DNA of 64,000 bases, taken from contig CAKQWA010000005.1 of assembly GCA_934277945.1 (NCBI GenBank), forward strand, positions 1 to 64,000, written 5' to 3'. A model generated the notes under the pieces. It did not search any database and was not told the origin of the DNA. It worked only from the letters and a program-made list of their open reading frames with translations. Origin of the DNA: an uncultured Alphaproteobacteria bacterium. Its GTDB lineage: Bacteria; Pseudomonadota; Alphaproteobacteria; CAAGCB01; CAG-977. The translations under genes and the position numbers were made by a program. This document shows, one piece after another, positions 8,277 to 16,059 of this stretch. The first letter of the stretch is position 1. Each line of letters opens with the position of its first letter.

Positions 8277-9323
8277 GTGGAAAATAAACTTCCTAAAATA
8301 TCAATCATTTCACCTGTTTTTAACATCATTAAATCAGGGCGCGAACCTTTTTTTCGCCAAATGATAGAAAGCGTCCATAATCAAACATATACGAACATTG
8401 AGCATATTGTTCAGGATGGCGGTTCAACAGACGGAACGATTGAAATACTGAAAGAATACGCCGACAAAGGATGGATAACATTTTACAGTGAAAAAGATAA
8501 AAACGTTCACGATGCCATAAACAAGGCTTTTGACAAAATAAGTGGCTCTTTTTTTGGAATTTTGGGAAGTGACGACTACTATAAATCACCCGATATGATA
8601 GAAGATGTTGTTCAAAACTTTATTTTAAAAACAAATCCCGATTATGTCTATGGAGATCAGGAAAACATTTCTGCAACAGATGGCTCTCCTATTTTTCTTT
8701 GGAGGGGAGATGGTTACATAAATGAGTTTTGGAGAGGCGTTTCATATAATACATTAAGTATGTTTTTTTCAAAGAAAATGTTCGAAGAAATAGGACGCTT
8801 TGATATCAATTATCCTGTTGTTGCCGATTTAAAACTACAAATGAAAATGAGATTTGATGATTACACAGGAGCTTATTGTAATCGAATAATAACCGTTTTC
8901 CGTGAAGGCATCGGATTATCCAGTCAGGAGGATACATTATTTTACCATAAAAACGAATATGCTGAAATTTGTTATGAAATTTGGAAAAAATTCGATGCTT
9001 CATTGGCAGTTGAAGACGGCGAATATATGATTAAATACAATTATTATCCAGAAAAATTTTTAATGCGATTGCGTCGTTATATAATCGGATTGAAATTAAA
9101 GAATCTGGATTACATTAAATTCAATCGTTATATTGAAGAAAAAATAAATTTCTTTGCATCTTCAAGTAATAAAAAAACAGAAGCTGCCAAAATAAAACAA
9201 TACAACAAAGTTTATATTCGTCTTTTTACTTTGTTTCCGATTGTTAAAATAACAAGAAAAGGAAATGTTATTCACGTCTTCTTGTTTGGTTTTATTCCAG
9301 TTTTAAAAATCAAAAAATCGTAA
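8277..9323 (+). CDS. GT2 family glycosyltransferase (AT-rich, likely acquired)
   Basis: GT2 enzyme of 348 residues, opening KISIISPVFNIIKSGRE, with DGGSTDGT and LGSDDY (DXD type) and VADLKLQMKMR. The start is a GTG at 8277, four bases after the previous stop; no ATG fits the conserved N-terminus. Its base composition is visibly lower in G+C than its neighbours, with many AAA, ATT, TTA and TAT codons, and lysine/isoleucine-rich C-terminal residues. It is a paralogue of the products at 2509 and 10523, but its codon use suggests separate recent transfer. Confidence 0.88.
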   Translation: MENKLPKISIISPVFNIIKSGREPFFRQMIESVHNQTYTNIEHIVQDGGSTDGTIEILKEYADKGWITFYSEKDKNVHDAINKAFDKISGSFFGILGSDDYYKSPDMIEDVVQNFILKTNPDYVYGDQENISATDGSPIFLWRGDGYINEFWRGVSYNTLSMFFSKKMFEEIGRFDINYPVVADLKLQMKMRFDDYTGAYCNRIITVFREGIGLSSQEDTLFYHKNEYAEICYEIWKKFDASLAVEDGEYMIKYNYYPEKFLMRLRRYIIGLKLKNLDYIKFNRYIEEKINFFASSSNKKTEAAKIKQYNKVYIRLFTLFPIVKITRKGNVIHVFLFGFIPVLKIKKS

Positions 9324-9347
9324 TTTTTATCACAAAAGGAGCTGAAT

Positions 9348-10511
9348 ATGAAATACGAATTGGCAAGTTCGTCTTGGGACGATAAGGAAATAGCGGCAAT
9401 TCAAGATGTCATCCGCCGCGATTGCTATACTATGGGCAAATCGGTTCGAGAATTTGAAGAAGATTTTGCACATTACACGAATCACAAATACTGCGTCATG
9501 GTCAATTCGGGATCTTCGGCGAATTTGCTGGCAATCGCCGCCATGTTCTATAAAAAGGACAATCCTTTGAAACGAGGCGACGAAGTCATCGTTCCCGCGG
9601 TTTCTTGGGCGACAACGTATTATCCGCTGTACCAGTACGGGCTGCATTTGAAGTTTGTCGACGTGAACCTTGAAACACTGAATATGGATATGGACGCGTT
9701 AAGAGCGGCGGTAACGGATAAAACCCGTTTGATTTTCGCCGTAAATCTGCTGGGCAATCCAAATGAATTCGCTGCAATTCAAGAAATTATCAAAGGCCGT
9801 AACATCACTCTGTTGGAAGACAACTGCGAATCTCTGGGCGGTGTGTACGACGGAAAACCGTTGGGGTCTATCGGATTGATGGGAACGTATTCGACGTTCT
9901 TTTCGCATCATATGGCGACCATGGAAGGCGGCGTTGTCGGAACGGACGACGAAGAACTGTACGATATTCTGCTGTCGATCCGTTCGCACGGCTGGACGCG
10001 ACATCTGCCGAAGGAAAACAAACTGTGTGTGAAGTCTGACAACAATTTTGAAGAAAGCTGGCGTTTCATCTTGCCGGGATATAATGTCCGTCCTGTCGAA
10101 ATGATGGGGGCGATTGGCGTCGAGCAGCTGAAAAAACTGCCCGAATTCATTCGTCATCGCCGTCAAAACGCCGAATATTTTAAAAAATTGTTCAGCGGCG
10201 ACGATCGGTTCATCTTGCAGCGCGAAGTCGGTCAGTCAAGCTGGTTCGGCTTTTCGTTTCTGATAAACAAAGGCTTTGAAATCGACCGCAAGCACATCAT
10301 TGATGTTTTAACGAAAGCCAACATAGAAACGCGTCCGATTGTCGCGGGAAATTTCGCGCGTAAAGAAGTCGTTAAATGGTTCGATTACGAAATCTGCGGC
10401 GATCTGAAAAACGCTGATTACATCGACGCGCACGGTTTCTTCATCGGTAATCACCAGTTTGATATCAAAGACAAGCTGGATTACCTGAAAGAAACGCTGA
10501 AAACACTGTAA
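9348..10511 (+). CDS. ColD/RfbH-type PLP-dependent sugar 3-dehydratase
   Basis: Member of the DegT/DnrJ/EryC1 fold, 387 residues. In the place of the usual Schiff-base lysine it has FFSHHMATMEGG, with the second histidine at residue 188. Replacement of that lysine by histidine marks ColD (GDP-4-keto-6-deoxy-D-mannose 3-dehydratase) and the E1 (AscC/DdhC) dehydratases. With gmd in the same operon, GDP-4-keto-6-deoxymannose is the likely substrate and GDP-4-keto-3,6-dideoxymannose the product. The VNSGSSANLLA and EDNCESLGG (PLP-ring Asp) segments are intact. An E1-type enzyme using CDP sugars is the alternative, but no E3 reductase is nearby. Confidence 0.85.
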   Translation: MKYELASSSWDDKEIAAIQDVIRRDCYTMGKSVREFEEDFAHYTNHKYCVMVNSGSSANLLAIAAMFYKKDNPLKRGDEVIVPAVSWATTYYPLYQYGLHLKFVDVNLETLNMDMDALRAAVTDKTRLIFAVNLLGNPNEFAAIQEIIKGRNITLLEDNCESLGGVYDGKPLGSIGLMGTYSTFFSHHMATMEGGVVGTDDEELYDILLSIRSHGWTRHLPKENKLCVKSDNNFEESWRFILPGYNVRPVEMMGAIGVEQLKKLPEFIRHRRQNAEYFKKLFSGDDRFILQREVGQSSWFGFSFLINKGFEIDRKHIIDVLTKANIETRPIVAGNFARKEVVKWFDYEICGDLKNADYIDAHGFFIGNHQFDIKDKLDYLKETLKTL

Positions 10512-10522
10512 GGAAGTAAACA

Positions 10523-11539
10523 ATGCCGTCTTCGGAACGCAAAAAAATATCCGTCATCACAACGACCTTTAACCTGATTAAAGGCGGCAGAAAGGACGTT
10601 TTTATCGAAATGTTCAAAAGTGTTCACGGACAGACTTACCCGAATATCGAACACCTGATAATCGACGGCGGTTCCAAAGACGGCACGATTGAATTCATTA
10701 ACGATGTCAATCGTCAATACGGCAAAAAACAGCTGGTTGTTTTTTCCGAACAAGACAAGGGCATTACGGACGCGACGAACAAAGGCGTCAGCCGTGCGAC
10801 AGGTGATTATGTCATATTGATGCCGTCAGACGATTATTATATGCGCAATGACGCCTTAGAATTGCTTGCCGCCAGCCTTGAACGAGAAAACGCCGACTTC
10901 GCGTGTGCTGACGGGTGGTGGCTATTCAAAGACGTATGGTTATGTGAATTGAATTCTTTCGTATATCGTCATCCGTTTTTAATCAGTACTATGCTGGGTA
11001 AAAAAAGCTTGTTTGAAAAATACGGTTTTTTTGATCCGGAACTTAAACTGGTGGCTGATTACGATCTGATGTTCCGGCTTTGCATGCAAACGAATGTTAA
11101 AGGTGTTGAAGTCCACAAAACATTGACTTGTCTGCGTCCGGGAGGAATTTCACAATCTTATAAAAAACAAAAATTATTCATAAAAGAAACATTGATATCA
11201 TACCGCAAGTATTTGAACGGTCATTATCGCGACAAACAACTGAATGCACTGCATTTCGGGAATGTGTATCCAAAACTGATTTCTTTACTCGAAAGCAGAG
11301 AAATCAATTCAAATATTTTAAAATCCCTTGCGCTGTTAAAAACCTTACCGGCAAACAAGGTCAGAAAAATAAAACGAATCAAACACATGCTTGAAAACAT
11401 TTTGTTTTTGCATTTTATCACCCGTCCTGTCAAAAAAGCTCTCGGGTTAAAGAAACACTCTAACTCAGATTCTTATAAAGATAATATCCATCTTTGCGGC
11501 GGCAGAATAAAAAAAAGAAGAGGAAAAGCGGACGAATGA
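10523..11539 (+). CDS. GT2 family glycosyltransferase
   Basis: GT2 enzyme of 338 residues with ISVITTTFNLIKGGRKD, DGGSKDGT, MPSDDY (DXD type) and VADYDLMFRL. It is closely related in pattern to the glycosyltransferases at 2509 and 8277. The C-terminal ~80 residues are lysine- and arginine-rich and could contact the membrane or phospholipid head groups. Its TGA overlaps the ATG of the next (broken) gene. Sugar specificity unknown. Confidence 0.88.
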   Translation: MPSSERKKISVITTTFNLIKGGRKDVFIEMFKSVHGQTYPNIEHLIIDGGSKDGTIEFINDVNRQYGKKQLVVFSEQDKGITDATNKGVSRATGDYVILMPSDDYYMRNDALELLAASLERENADFACADGWWLFKDVWLCELNSFVYRHPFLISTMLGKKSLFEKYGFFDPELKLVADYDLMFRLCMQTNVKGVEVHKTLTCLRPGGISQSYKKQKLFIKETLISYRKYLNGHYRDKQLNALHFGNVYPKLISLLESREINSNILKSLALLKTLPANKVRKIKRIKHMLENILFLHFITRPVKKALGLKKHSNSDSYKDNIHLCGGRIKKRRGKADE

Positions 11540-13360
11540 TGGCAAAAAATAACGATCTTTGTACCGGTTGTTCCGCCTGTGTTTCGATTTGTCCGGCGCA
11601 AGCCTTGGTTATGAAAACAGATGAAAACGGTTTTTACAAACCGCAATTAAACGCCGATAAATGCATCTCTTGCGGACGGTGTGAAAAACTCTGTCCGCAA
11701 CGGTATCGAGAGAAAAAAATACCAGTACGCCGCCTCTTTATGTCTTCAACAACGATTCCGAAGCGGCGGTGAAATCGGCGACAGCCGGCGCGTTTCAAAT
11801 TCTGGCAAAACATTTTATTGCGCGCGGCGGGCGGCAAGGTCGCGGGAGCGGCGTGGGGTGAAAATTGGCGTTGCGAACATATTTTGGTCGATAATGAAAA
11901 CGATTTGAAACGTCTGTACAAAAGCAAATATGTACAGCCTTTTATGGAAGACGTGTTCAAACGCGTAAAAACGGAATTGGACGCGGGTATAAAAGTTCTG
12001 TTTTCGGCGCCGAAAAAGCGGATAACAGATTCAGAGGGTTGAGGTTCCAATCCGTGTTGATAAATTCCGACAAGGGAAAAAAGCTGTTTGAAATCATCAA
12101 AGAAAACGTTTCGGAATATGCGCCCGTCCCGCTGCAAATTTTAATCAACATGCATCCGGTTCTGCAAACAAGATGGGCGGCGCACCCTTTACGCGACAGG
12201 ATGTTCGATTTATTGCATCGTTTTCCTTTTCAAAAAGCATGCGATTACGTCCTTGAAAATAAGTTTGACGTCGGCATTGTCGGCGTTCCGACAAATCCGG
12301 ATTTCGGCGGCGGATTAACATATCTGGCATTGAAATGGGTCGTCGAAGATATGGGAAAAACGTGTCTGATGATTTCCCCTCCAATAAATTTCAAAACAAA
12401 TCCGTACAAAGATTACAAGCTTGCTTTTTATCCGTCAAAAGAAGCAATGCGCGAATTGAATTTCCGTTGCGGCATGTTTTCGGTCGGATCGGATCAGCTG
12501 TTTTCAACGCACTTTGTCAATACGGGAATTTTCGGAGAAATGCAGGAATTTTCAGCATTGGATTGGTCTTGGGACAGTAAAAAGAAATCCGCTTATTCCG
12601 CTTCGTTCGGCATGGACGATCTTGTTTGCCCGCAGGATATGAAAACAGAATGCGTTATTTCCTGCGTAAATTCGATTGCTTTTCGGTTCGAGAACGTTCC
12701 GCGGTCAATTTGTGCAAACGTGAATTCGGCATGGATGTTGATTTTGTGCTGAATCCCGTCTTTATGTGCAATAAAGACCATTGGACCGCGCTTATAAATC
12801 AAGGAAAGAAAGTGCGCGGCGTTACGGCGTACGTGCTGGACAGCAGTCCTGAAAAGAAACGCCTGATATCCGCCGTCGCAAATGAATTGTCCATGCCCGT
12901 CAATGAAATAGGCGATGCGGCGGTCGATATGGAAGATTGGCTGGCGGCTTTTGCTTCGGCTGATTTTATTGTAACGGATTCTTTCCACGGAACATGCTTT
13001 GCCATCATTTTCAACAAACCGTTCATCGTGGTTGCCAATGCACAACGCGGCGGAGCACGTTTCCGCCTGCTTGAAGAGTTCGGACTGCAAGACCGTCTGA
13101 TAACTTCCTATGATAAAGCACTGGCCGACATATCGGCGTTTATAAAACCGATAGCATGGAATGACATAAACGGGAAAATAGTGGCACTGAAACAGCAAAG
13201 CATGCTGCATTTATGCAAGGCTCTTGAACCGAAAGAAAAAGAAGTGTCCGATTACGACATTCTTTACGAAAAAATCAATACGGAAAAAGCGTTACTTTCC
13301 ACCCGGATCAGCGAACTTGAAAGAATCGTCGCAAAAAAAATGTCGTTAAAAAACATCTGA
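11536..13360 (+). pseudogene. Broken F420H2-dehydrogenase-beta/polysaccharide pyruvyltransferase fusion
   Basis: Pieces of one gene are spread over shifted frames. Frame one (11536-11772) gives a two-[4Fe-4S] ferredoxin domain (CTGCSACVSICP and CISCGRCEKLCP). A second frame near 11715-11830 continues with PPLYVFNNDSEAAVKSATAG; a third reaches KVLFSAPKK and stops at 12042, after which much of the F420H2-dehydrogenase beta domain is missing. A fourth frame (12039-12752) gives the pyruvyltransferase start (FDVGIVGVPTNPDFGGGLTY), and a fifth (to 13360) gives the remainder, including TDSFHGTCFAIIF. At least three frameshifts and an internal deletion argue for decay; in intact relatives the protein adds pyruvate ketals to surface glycans. 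Sequencing error cannot explain the deletion. Confidence 0.75.
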
Positions 13361-13458
13361 AAATACCGAAAGTCTTTACACTGCTGATTTGTTGTTTCAT
13401 TCCGAAAAAGAAAAACAGGCGGCATTTTAGAAACAAATACATGAAAAAATGAACAAAA

Positions 13459-13490
13459 GGGGAGATGATATAACATCTCCCCACGTTTTT
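13459..13490 (+). terminator. Rho-independent terminator of the glycan operon
   Basis: Perfect nine-base stem GGGGAGATG / CATCTCCCC with a six-base loop, followed by ACGTTTTT. It lies just after the broken pyruvyltransferase gene and before the convergent tail-fibre genes, so it probably ends the plus-strand glycan operon. Confidence 0.8.
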
Positions 13491-13495
13491 ACAAA

Positions 13496-13819
13496 TTACG
13501 GCTTTTCCGGAAATATCACATTATATGGGAAATCCTCCTGTTCCGGCAAATCGCGCAGTTTTTGCCGATATGTTTTAAAAGCGTCTTTTCGTTCCGGCGT
13601 TATCGGATAATCGCACAAAACGTACTTGTCGCTTTCGCTTAAAAGTCTGTTACGTTCGACTCTGACCGCCTTTGCGACTTCACCGTCCGATGCCGGTATT
13701 GCGTTTCGGATAGCAAAAACACTTCCGTCCCGAACGATTATCGCGTGATTATTGTTACACCAGACCGCCGCTTCGGGCGGATAGTCGTTTTCAAAAATTT
13801 GTCCGATATGATAAGTCAT
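13496..13819 (-). CDS. Phage tail-fibre assembly chaperone-like protein
   Basis: A 107-residue protein starting MTYHIGQIFENDYPPEAA. The C-terminal half (ERNRLLSESDKYVLCDYPI, then a YRQKLRDLPEQ element) matches the pattern of tail-fibre assembly/XkdW-like chaperones (RDxLLxxTDw...YRQxLRDLP). The ATG at 13819 follows GGAG at a good distance; an upstream in-frame start overlaps the fibre gene and is less likely. It sits directly downstream of a fibre gene, the usual place for such a chaperone. It lies left of the prophage repeat and may be a remnant of an older phage. Confidence 0.65.
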   Translation of the reverse strand: MTYHIGQIFENDYPPEAAVWCNNNHAIIVRDGSVFAIRNAIPASDGEVAKAVRVERNRLLSESDKYVLCDYPITPERKDAFKTYRQKLRDLPEQEDFPYNVIFPEKP

Positions 13820-13830
13820 TTTTCTTCTCC

Positions 13831-14691
13831 TTAATAGCCGCAAGCGGACCATGTAAAATACTGTGCGTTTCCGCAACTGTTTCCTAATCTGATATAAGAA
13901 ACCGAAGCTTGAATGGCGTAAGATTCCGCTTGTCCGCTTGTTCCCAAAAGCGAATGGGAAAACGAGATCATATAATTTTTATCGGCAAACGGCTTTAACA
14001 GAGTAATGTCGGCGTACGTCGAAGCTTGTATCTGGATACGACCTCCCTGCTCAATCCAGCCGTCAGACCAAACCCGATACCACTCCGTGCCGCTGTGATA
14101 CGTTTCCGTCACATACGGTTTGGTGCAATTCGACAGATCTTTATTCGCTTTCGTCCCCAGAATCGCCGCCGCGTGCGTTTCCGCCGATGCCGCATTTGTC
14201 GCCGATGTTTGCGCTTGCACCGCTTTCTCTCTTGCCGTATCCGCGTTTGCCCGCACTGAAACCGCCGCCGCCGCGCAATCCGACACGGCTTTGCGAATGC
14301 TCGGAATCAGGCTTGCCGCGTTCGTGTCGTCGAAGACGTCGACCGTCACCGCTCGCCCCGATTTTTCTTCCAACTGCTGCACCTGCATCGTCAACTTGTC
14401 AAAGCACCGTTCCAGCGTTTCCGCCGACAGAATTTCGTTTTCGCGGTAATCCGTTTCCTGCGTCAAGGGCACTTGCCGCATAATCACGATTTGCGCGTTG
14501 CTCGCGGGCGCCGTTTCAAACGTCAGAGTCCCGCCCGACACCGTCCAGTCCGTGCGATCGCTCTGCACGCCGTTCAGCATCTGCCGCACGGTCAAATGCG
14601 ATTTGTCCAGATACGGAAACGGAACGGTAAAATCTTTCGCCGCCCCGTTCCCCATGTAAGATATTTTATTTTGTTGACTGTTTACCGTCAT
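13831..14691 (-). CDS. Phage tail fibre protein (short)
   Basis: 286 residues. The N-terminus (ISYMGNGAAKDFTVPFPYLD, then TFETAPASNAQIVIMRQVPL) matches the T7-type tail-fibre N-terminal domain, also seen in the long fibre at 17856. A coiled stretch follows (about residues 90-190, rich in Ala, Gln and Glu), then a compact C-terminal domain with AGYxIQA-type beta sequence, probably receptor binding. ATG at 14691 is preceded by GAGG. It lies outside the left prophage repeat, which makes its link to the resident prophage uncertain. Confidence 0.8.
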   Translation of the reverse strand: MTVNSQQNKISYMGNGAAKDFTVPFPYLDKSHLTVRQMLNGVQSDRTDWTVSGGTLTFETAPASNAQIVIMRQVPLTQETDYRENEILSAETLERCFDKLTMQVQQLEEKSGRAVTVDVFDDTNAASLIPSIRKAVSDCAAAAVSVRANADTAREKAVQAQTSATNAASAETHAAAILGTKANKDLSNCTKPYVTETYHSGTEWYRVWSDGWIEQGGRIQIQASTYADITLLKPFADKNYMISFSHSLLGTSGQAESYAIQASVSYIRLGNSCGNAQYFTWSACGY

Positions 14692-14703
14692 TTTTTCCTC
14701 ATA

Positions 14704-14727
14704 AAAAAAGCGGGATTTCTCCCGCCG
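14704..14727 (-). terminator. Terminator-like hairpin upstream of short fibre gene
   Basis: On the minus strand GGCGGGA-GAAA-TCCCGCt is followed by seven T residues, immediately ahead of the fibre start. Any transcript entering from the right would have to pass it. Its stem is related to those at 15696, 35482 and 36371. Confidence 0.7.
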
Positions 14728-14900
14728 TTCACAATCAACGCATTTTTCCAAATATATTACATTTTGTGATTATTTTTAAAAAAGTCAAGCAAAATCATCC
14801 GCCGCGCGCATTTCTCCCCTGCTTTGTTTACGCGTTCGACGGCAATGCAACAGAATAATACACAATGAAAGGTAGCATGCATACACCTCAAAACTGCGAA

Positions 14901-15053
14901 ACGGCAAAAGTCTGCGAACTGGCGGAAAATCAAGGGTTTGCGGGCAAAAAAGACGGTTTTTCAAGTGGTGCGGAAAATGGAGCGTTCGAACTCGAAAAAC
15001 TCAATAAAAACAAAGGCTTGCAAGAAAATGCAAGCCTTTGTCCACGTTGGCTG
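14901..15053 (+). repeat. Left attachment repeat (attL), 153 bp
   Basis: Direct repeat of 54792-54944: 149 of 153 bases match, the four mismatches clustered at 14977-14983. It ends with TTGGCTG, the same six bases that form the 3' CAGCCA end of tRNA-Gln at the right copy. It contains the 12-bp inverted repeat CAAAGGCTTGCA/TGCAAGCCTTTG. Left of it lies old fibre DNA; right of it starts the prophage lysis cassette. Confidence 0.85.
15006..15040 (-). terminator. Terminator of the prophage late/lysis operon (inside attL)
   Basis: Perfect 12-bp stem (15011-15022 with 15029-15040), six-base loop, followed on the minus strand by TTTTTATTGA. It lies downstream of the last lysis gene, so in the prophage it should end the minus-strand late operon. 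The copy at the right end terminates tRNA-Gln. Confidence 0.8.
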
Positions 15054-15145
15054 CGCAAACTGGACAATCTTCGAAATCATCAGAATGAAATCAAAGCCTT
15101 GCAAAGTCGCGCCGAAACATTGCTTATTTTTATGCAATCAGCCGC

Positions 15146-15364
15146 TTAATCGCACATTTTATCGTACACAACATTATTCGCGTTCACCTGCCGGATCGTT
15201 TCGGGCGTGTCGCGCGCGTAATCGGGGAAAACTGGTTTGTACACGTCACAAAAATCACCGCTTAAAACGGTCGTGCAGCCGTTCAACAACAGCAGGATCG
15301 TTAAGAGTGCCGCGAATACGGCAAATCTGATCCATCGTTTTTTTCTTTTTCTCAAAGTTTGCAT
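15146..15364 (-). CDS. Outer-membrane spanin-like lipoprotein (Rz1-type)
   Basis: 72 residues: basic N-terminus, hydrophobic stretch FAVFAALLTILLLL and a lipobox LNGC, giving a short mature lipoprotein with CDVYKPVFP and a terminal C-D pair as seen in small phage outer-membrane spanins. Expected to bridge to the inner-membrane partner and fuse the membranes at lysis. Its first 110 bases overlap the end of the upstream gene in another frame, the Rz/Rz1 arrangement. Its stop overlaps, tail to tail (TTAA), the stop of the recombinase 3' fragment. Confidence 0.7.
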   Translation of the reverse strand: MQTLRKRKKRWIRFAVFAALLTILLLLNGCTTVLSGDFCDVYKPVFPDYARDTPETIRQVNANNVVYDKMCD

Positions 15365-15455
15365 TTCTTTCCGTCCTTTTTCCCAAAAAATAAGATAAAA
15401 CCCCGATAGCCCCCATTAAAAGCGCGATCAGACCGAATAAGATTAAGTCGTTCAT
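15255..15455 (-). CDS. Inner-membrane spanin-like protein (Rz-type)
   Basis: 66 residues beginning MNDLILFGLIALLMGAIG, a single N-terminal membrane anchor, then a charged helical tail (KRTERNANFEKKKKTMD). Size, topology and the out-of-frame overlap with the lipoprotein gene suggest the i-spanin of the lysis cassette, although it is shorter than lambda Rz (about 150 residues). The start overlaps the upstream stop as ATGA. I chose the internal ATG at 15455, since the longer frame would extend into the preceding gene. Confidence 0.6.
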   Translation of the reverse strand: MNDLILFGLIALLMGAIGVLSYFLGKRTERNANFEKKKKTMDQICRIRGTLNDPAVVERLHDRFKR

Positions 15456-15649
15456 TCTACCACCTCTTGCTTTTTGCTGACGTTGGTAAGATGTTTGACG
15501 GCTTTCTTTTCGGAAAAGCACACCCGTTCGGCGTATTCGGATTTTTTGCCGATGTTAAAGGCGGAAACGGGACGAAAATACCCCATCACGCGCGTCCAAA
15601 CTTCGCAGGGTTGCCGTTCGACGTCGGTTAGTTCAATTTCTTGTTCCAT
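15452..15649 (-). CDS. Stand-alone glycyl-radical (NrdD C-terminal-like) small protein
   Basis: 65 residues with CEVWTRVMGYFRPVSAFNIG followed by KKSEYAERVCF. This matches the C-terminal end of anaerobic ribonucleotide reductase NrdD (R-V-x-G-Y with W/F-N-x-G-K), where the glycine (here Gly23) carries the radical. No catalytic barrel is present, so it cannot be a reductase itself. It may act as a spare radical domain like YfiD/GrcA, or be a coopted fold. It sits in the lysis cassette with GGAG seven bases before its ATG. Confidence 0.7.
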   Translation of the reverse strand: MEQEIELTDVERQPCEVWTRVMGYFRPVSAFNIGKKSEYAERVCFSEKKAVKHLTNVSKKQEVVE

Positions 15650-15691
15650 TGCGTTTTCTCCAACGTGTAAGAATTACTTACAGGTTCGCGA

Positions 15692-15721
15692 AAAGCGGCG
15701 GGCGTTGAAACCCGCCGTTTT
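15692..15721 (-). terminator. GC-rich intercistronic hairpin in lysis cassette
   Basis: CGGCGGG (15696-15702) pairs with CCCGCCG (15711-15717); on the minus strand the stem is followed by CTTTTCG. It lies between the holin candidate and the glycyl-radical-like gene and belongs to the family of hairpins found between late genes. The U tract is weak, so attenuation or mRNA protection is also possible. Confidence 0.5.
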
Positions 15722-15732
15722 TCTTTCAATCG

Positions 15733-16056
15733 TCAAGTATCGCTTGACTGTTCATCTTTGCTCTTGTCCGCGCTCTTGAACTTGTCCAGCACGCCGGCGG
15801 CTTTGGGGTTGCGGCGTCGGAACAAGGCGACGTAAGGCTTCCAGTCGATTGCCGTTCCCTCAACGATGTCGTACAGCCGCTTGACGAACGCGTCGTCCTT
15901 TTCGGTTTTTGTCAGTTTGACCGCCCAGAACGCTGCGGGCTTGATGATCGTCAACACGGCGATAATCGTTCCCAGCATCGACAGTGCGACGGCGACCCAA
16001 GCGATGTCGGTGTGCGCCAAAGCGAACAGCAGAATTGAATTGATGATATTTTCCAT
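15733..16056 (-). CDS. Putative holin / small membrane protein
   Basis: 107 residues with one or two closely spaced membrane segments in the first ~40 (IINSILLFALAHTDIAWVAV, then LGTIIAVLTII) and a charged C-terminal half ending in Lys/Asp/Ser. Position next to the endolysin and a strong GGAG upstream of ATG 16056 point to a holin. No specific holin family is recognised. Confidence 0.55.
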   Translation of the reverse strand: MENIINSILLFALAHTDIAWVAVALSMLGTIIAVLTIIKPAAFWAVKLTKTEKDDAFVKRLYDIVEGTAIDWKPYVALFRRRNPKAAGVLDKFKSADKSKDEQSSDT

Positions 16057-16059
16057 ATG

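Larger units (their letters stand above)
14865..15149 (+). pseudogene. Detached C-terminal end of the phage serine recombinase (in attL)
   Basis: The open frame carries, from base 14901, the same reading frame as the recombinase C-terminus near 54792 (AKVCELAENQGFAGKKDGF...). It then continues past the repeat with LRKLDNLRNHQNEIKALQS and ends at 15149. That tail has a heptad-like leucine pattern expected for a recombinase coiled coil. I read it as the true 3' end of the phage recombinase gene, severed by integration. The residues before base 14901 are probably host or older-phage sequence and have no recognisable ribosome binding site, so it is unlikely to be expressed as a protein. Confidence 0.6.

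Noticed and set aside
11679..12042. Programmed frameshifting in the ferredoxin/F420-type gene
   Set aside because: Several shifts in different directions plus a missing domain fit decay better than recoding.
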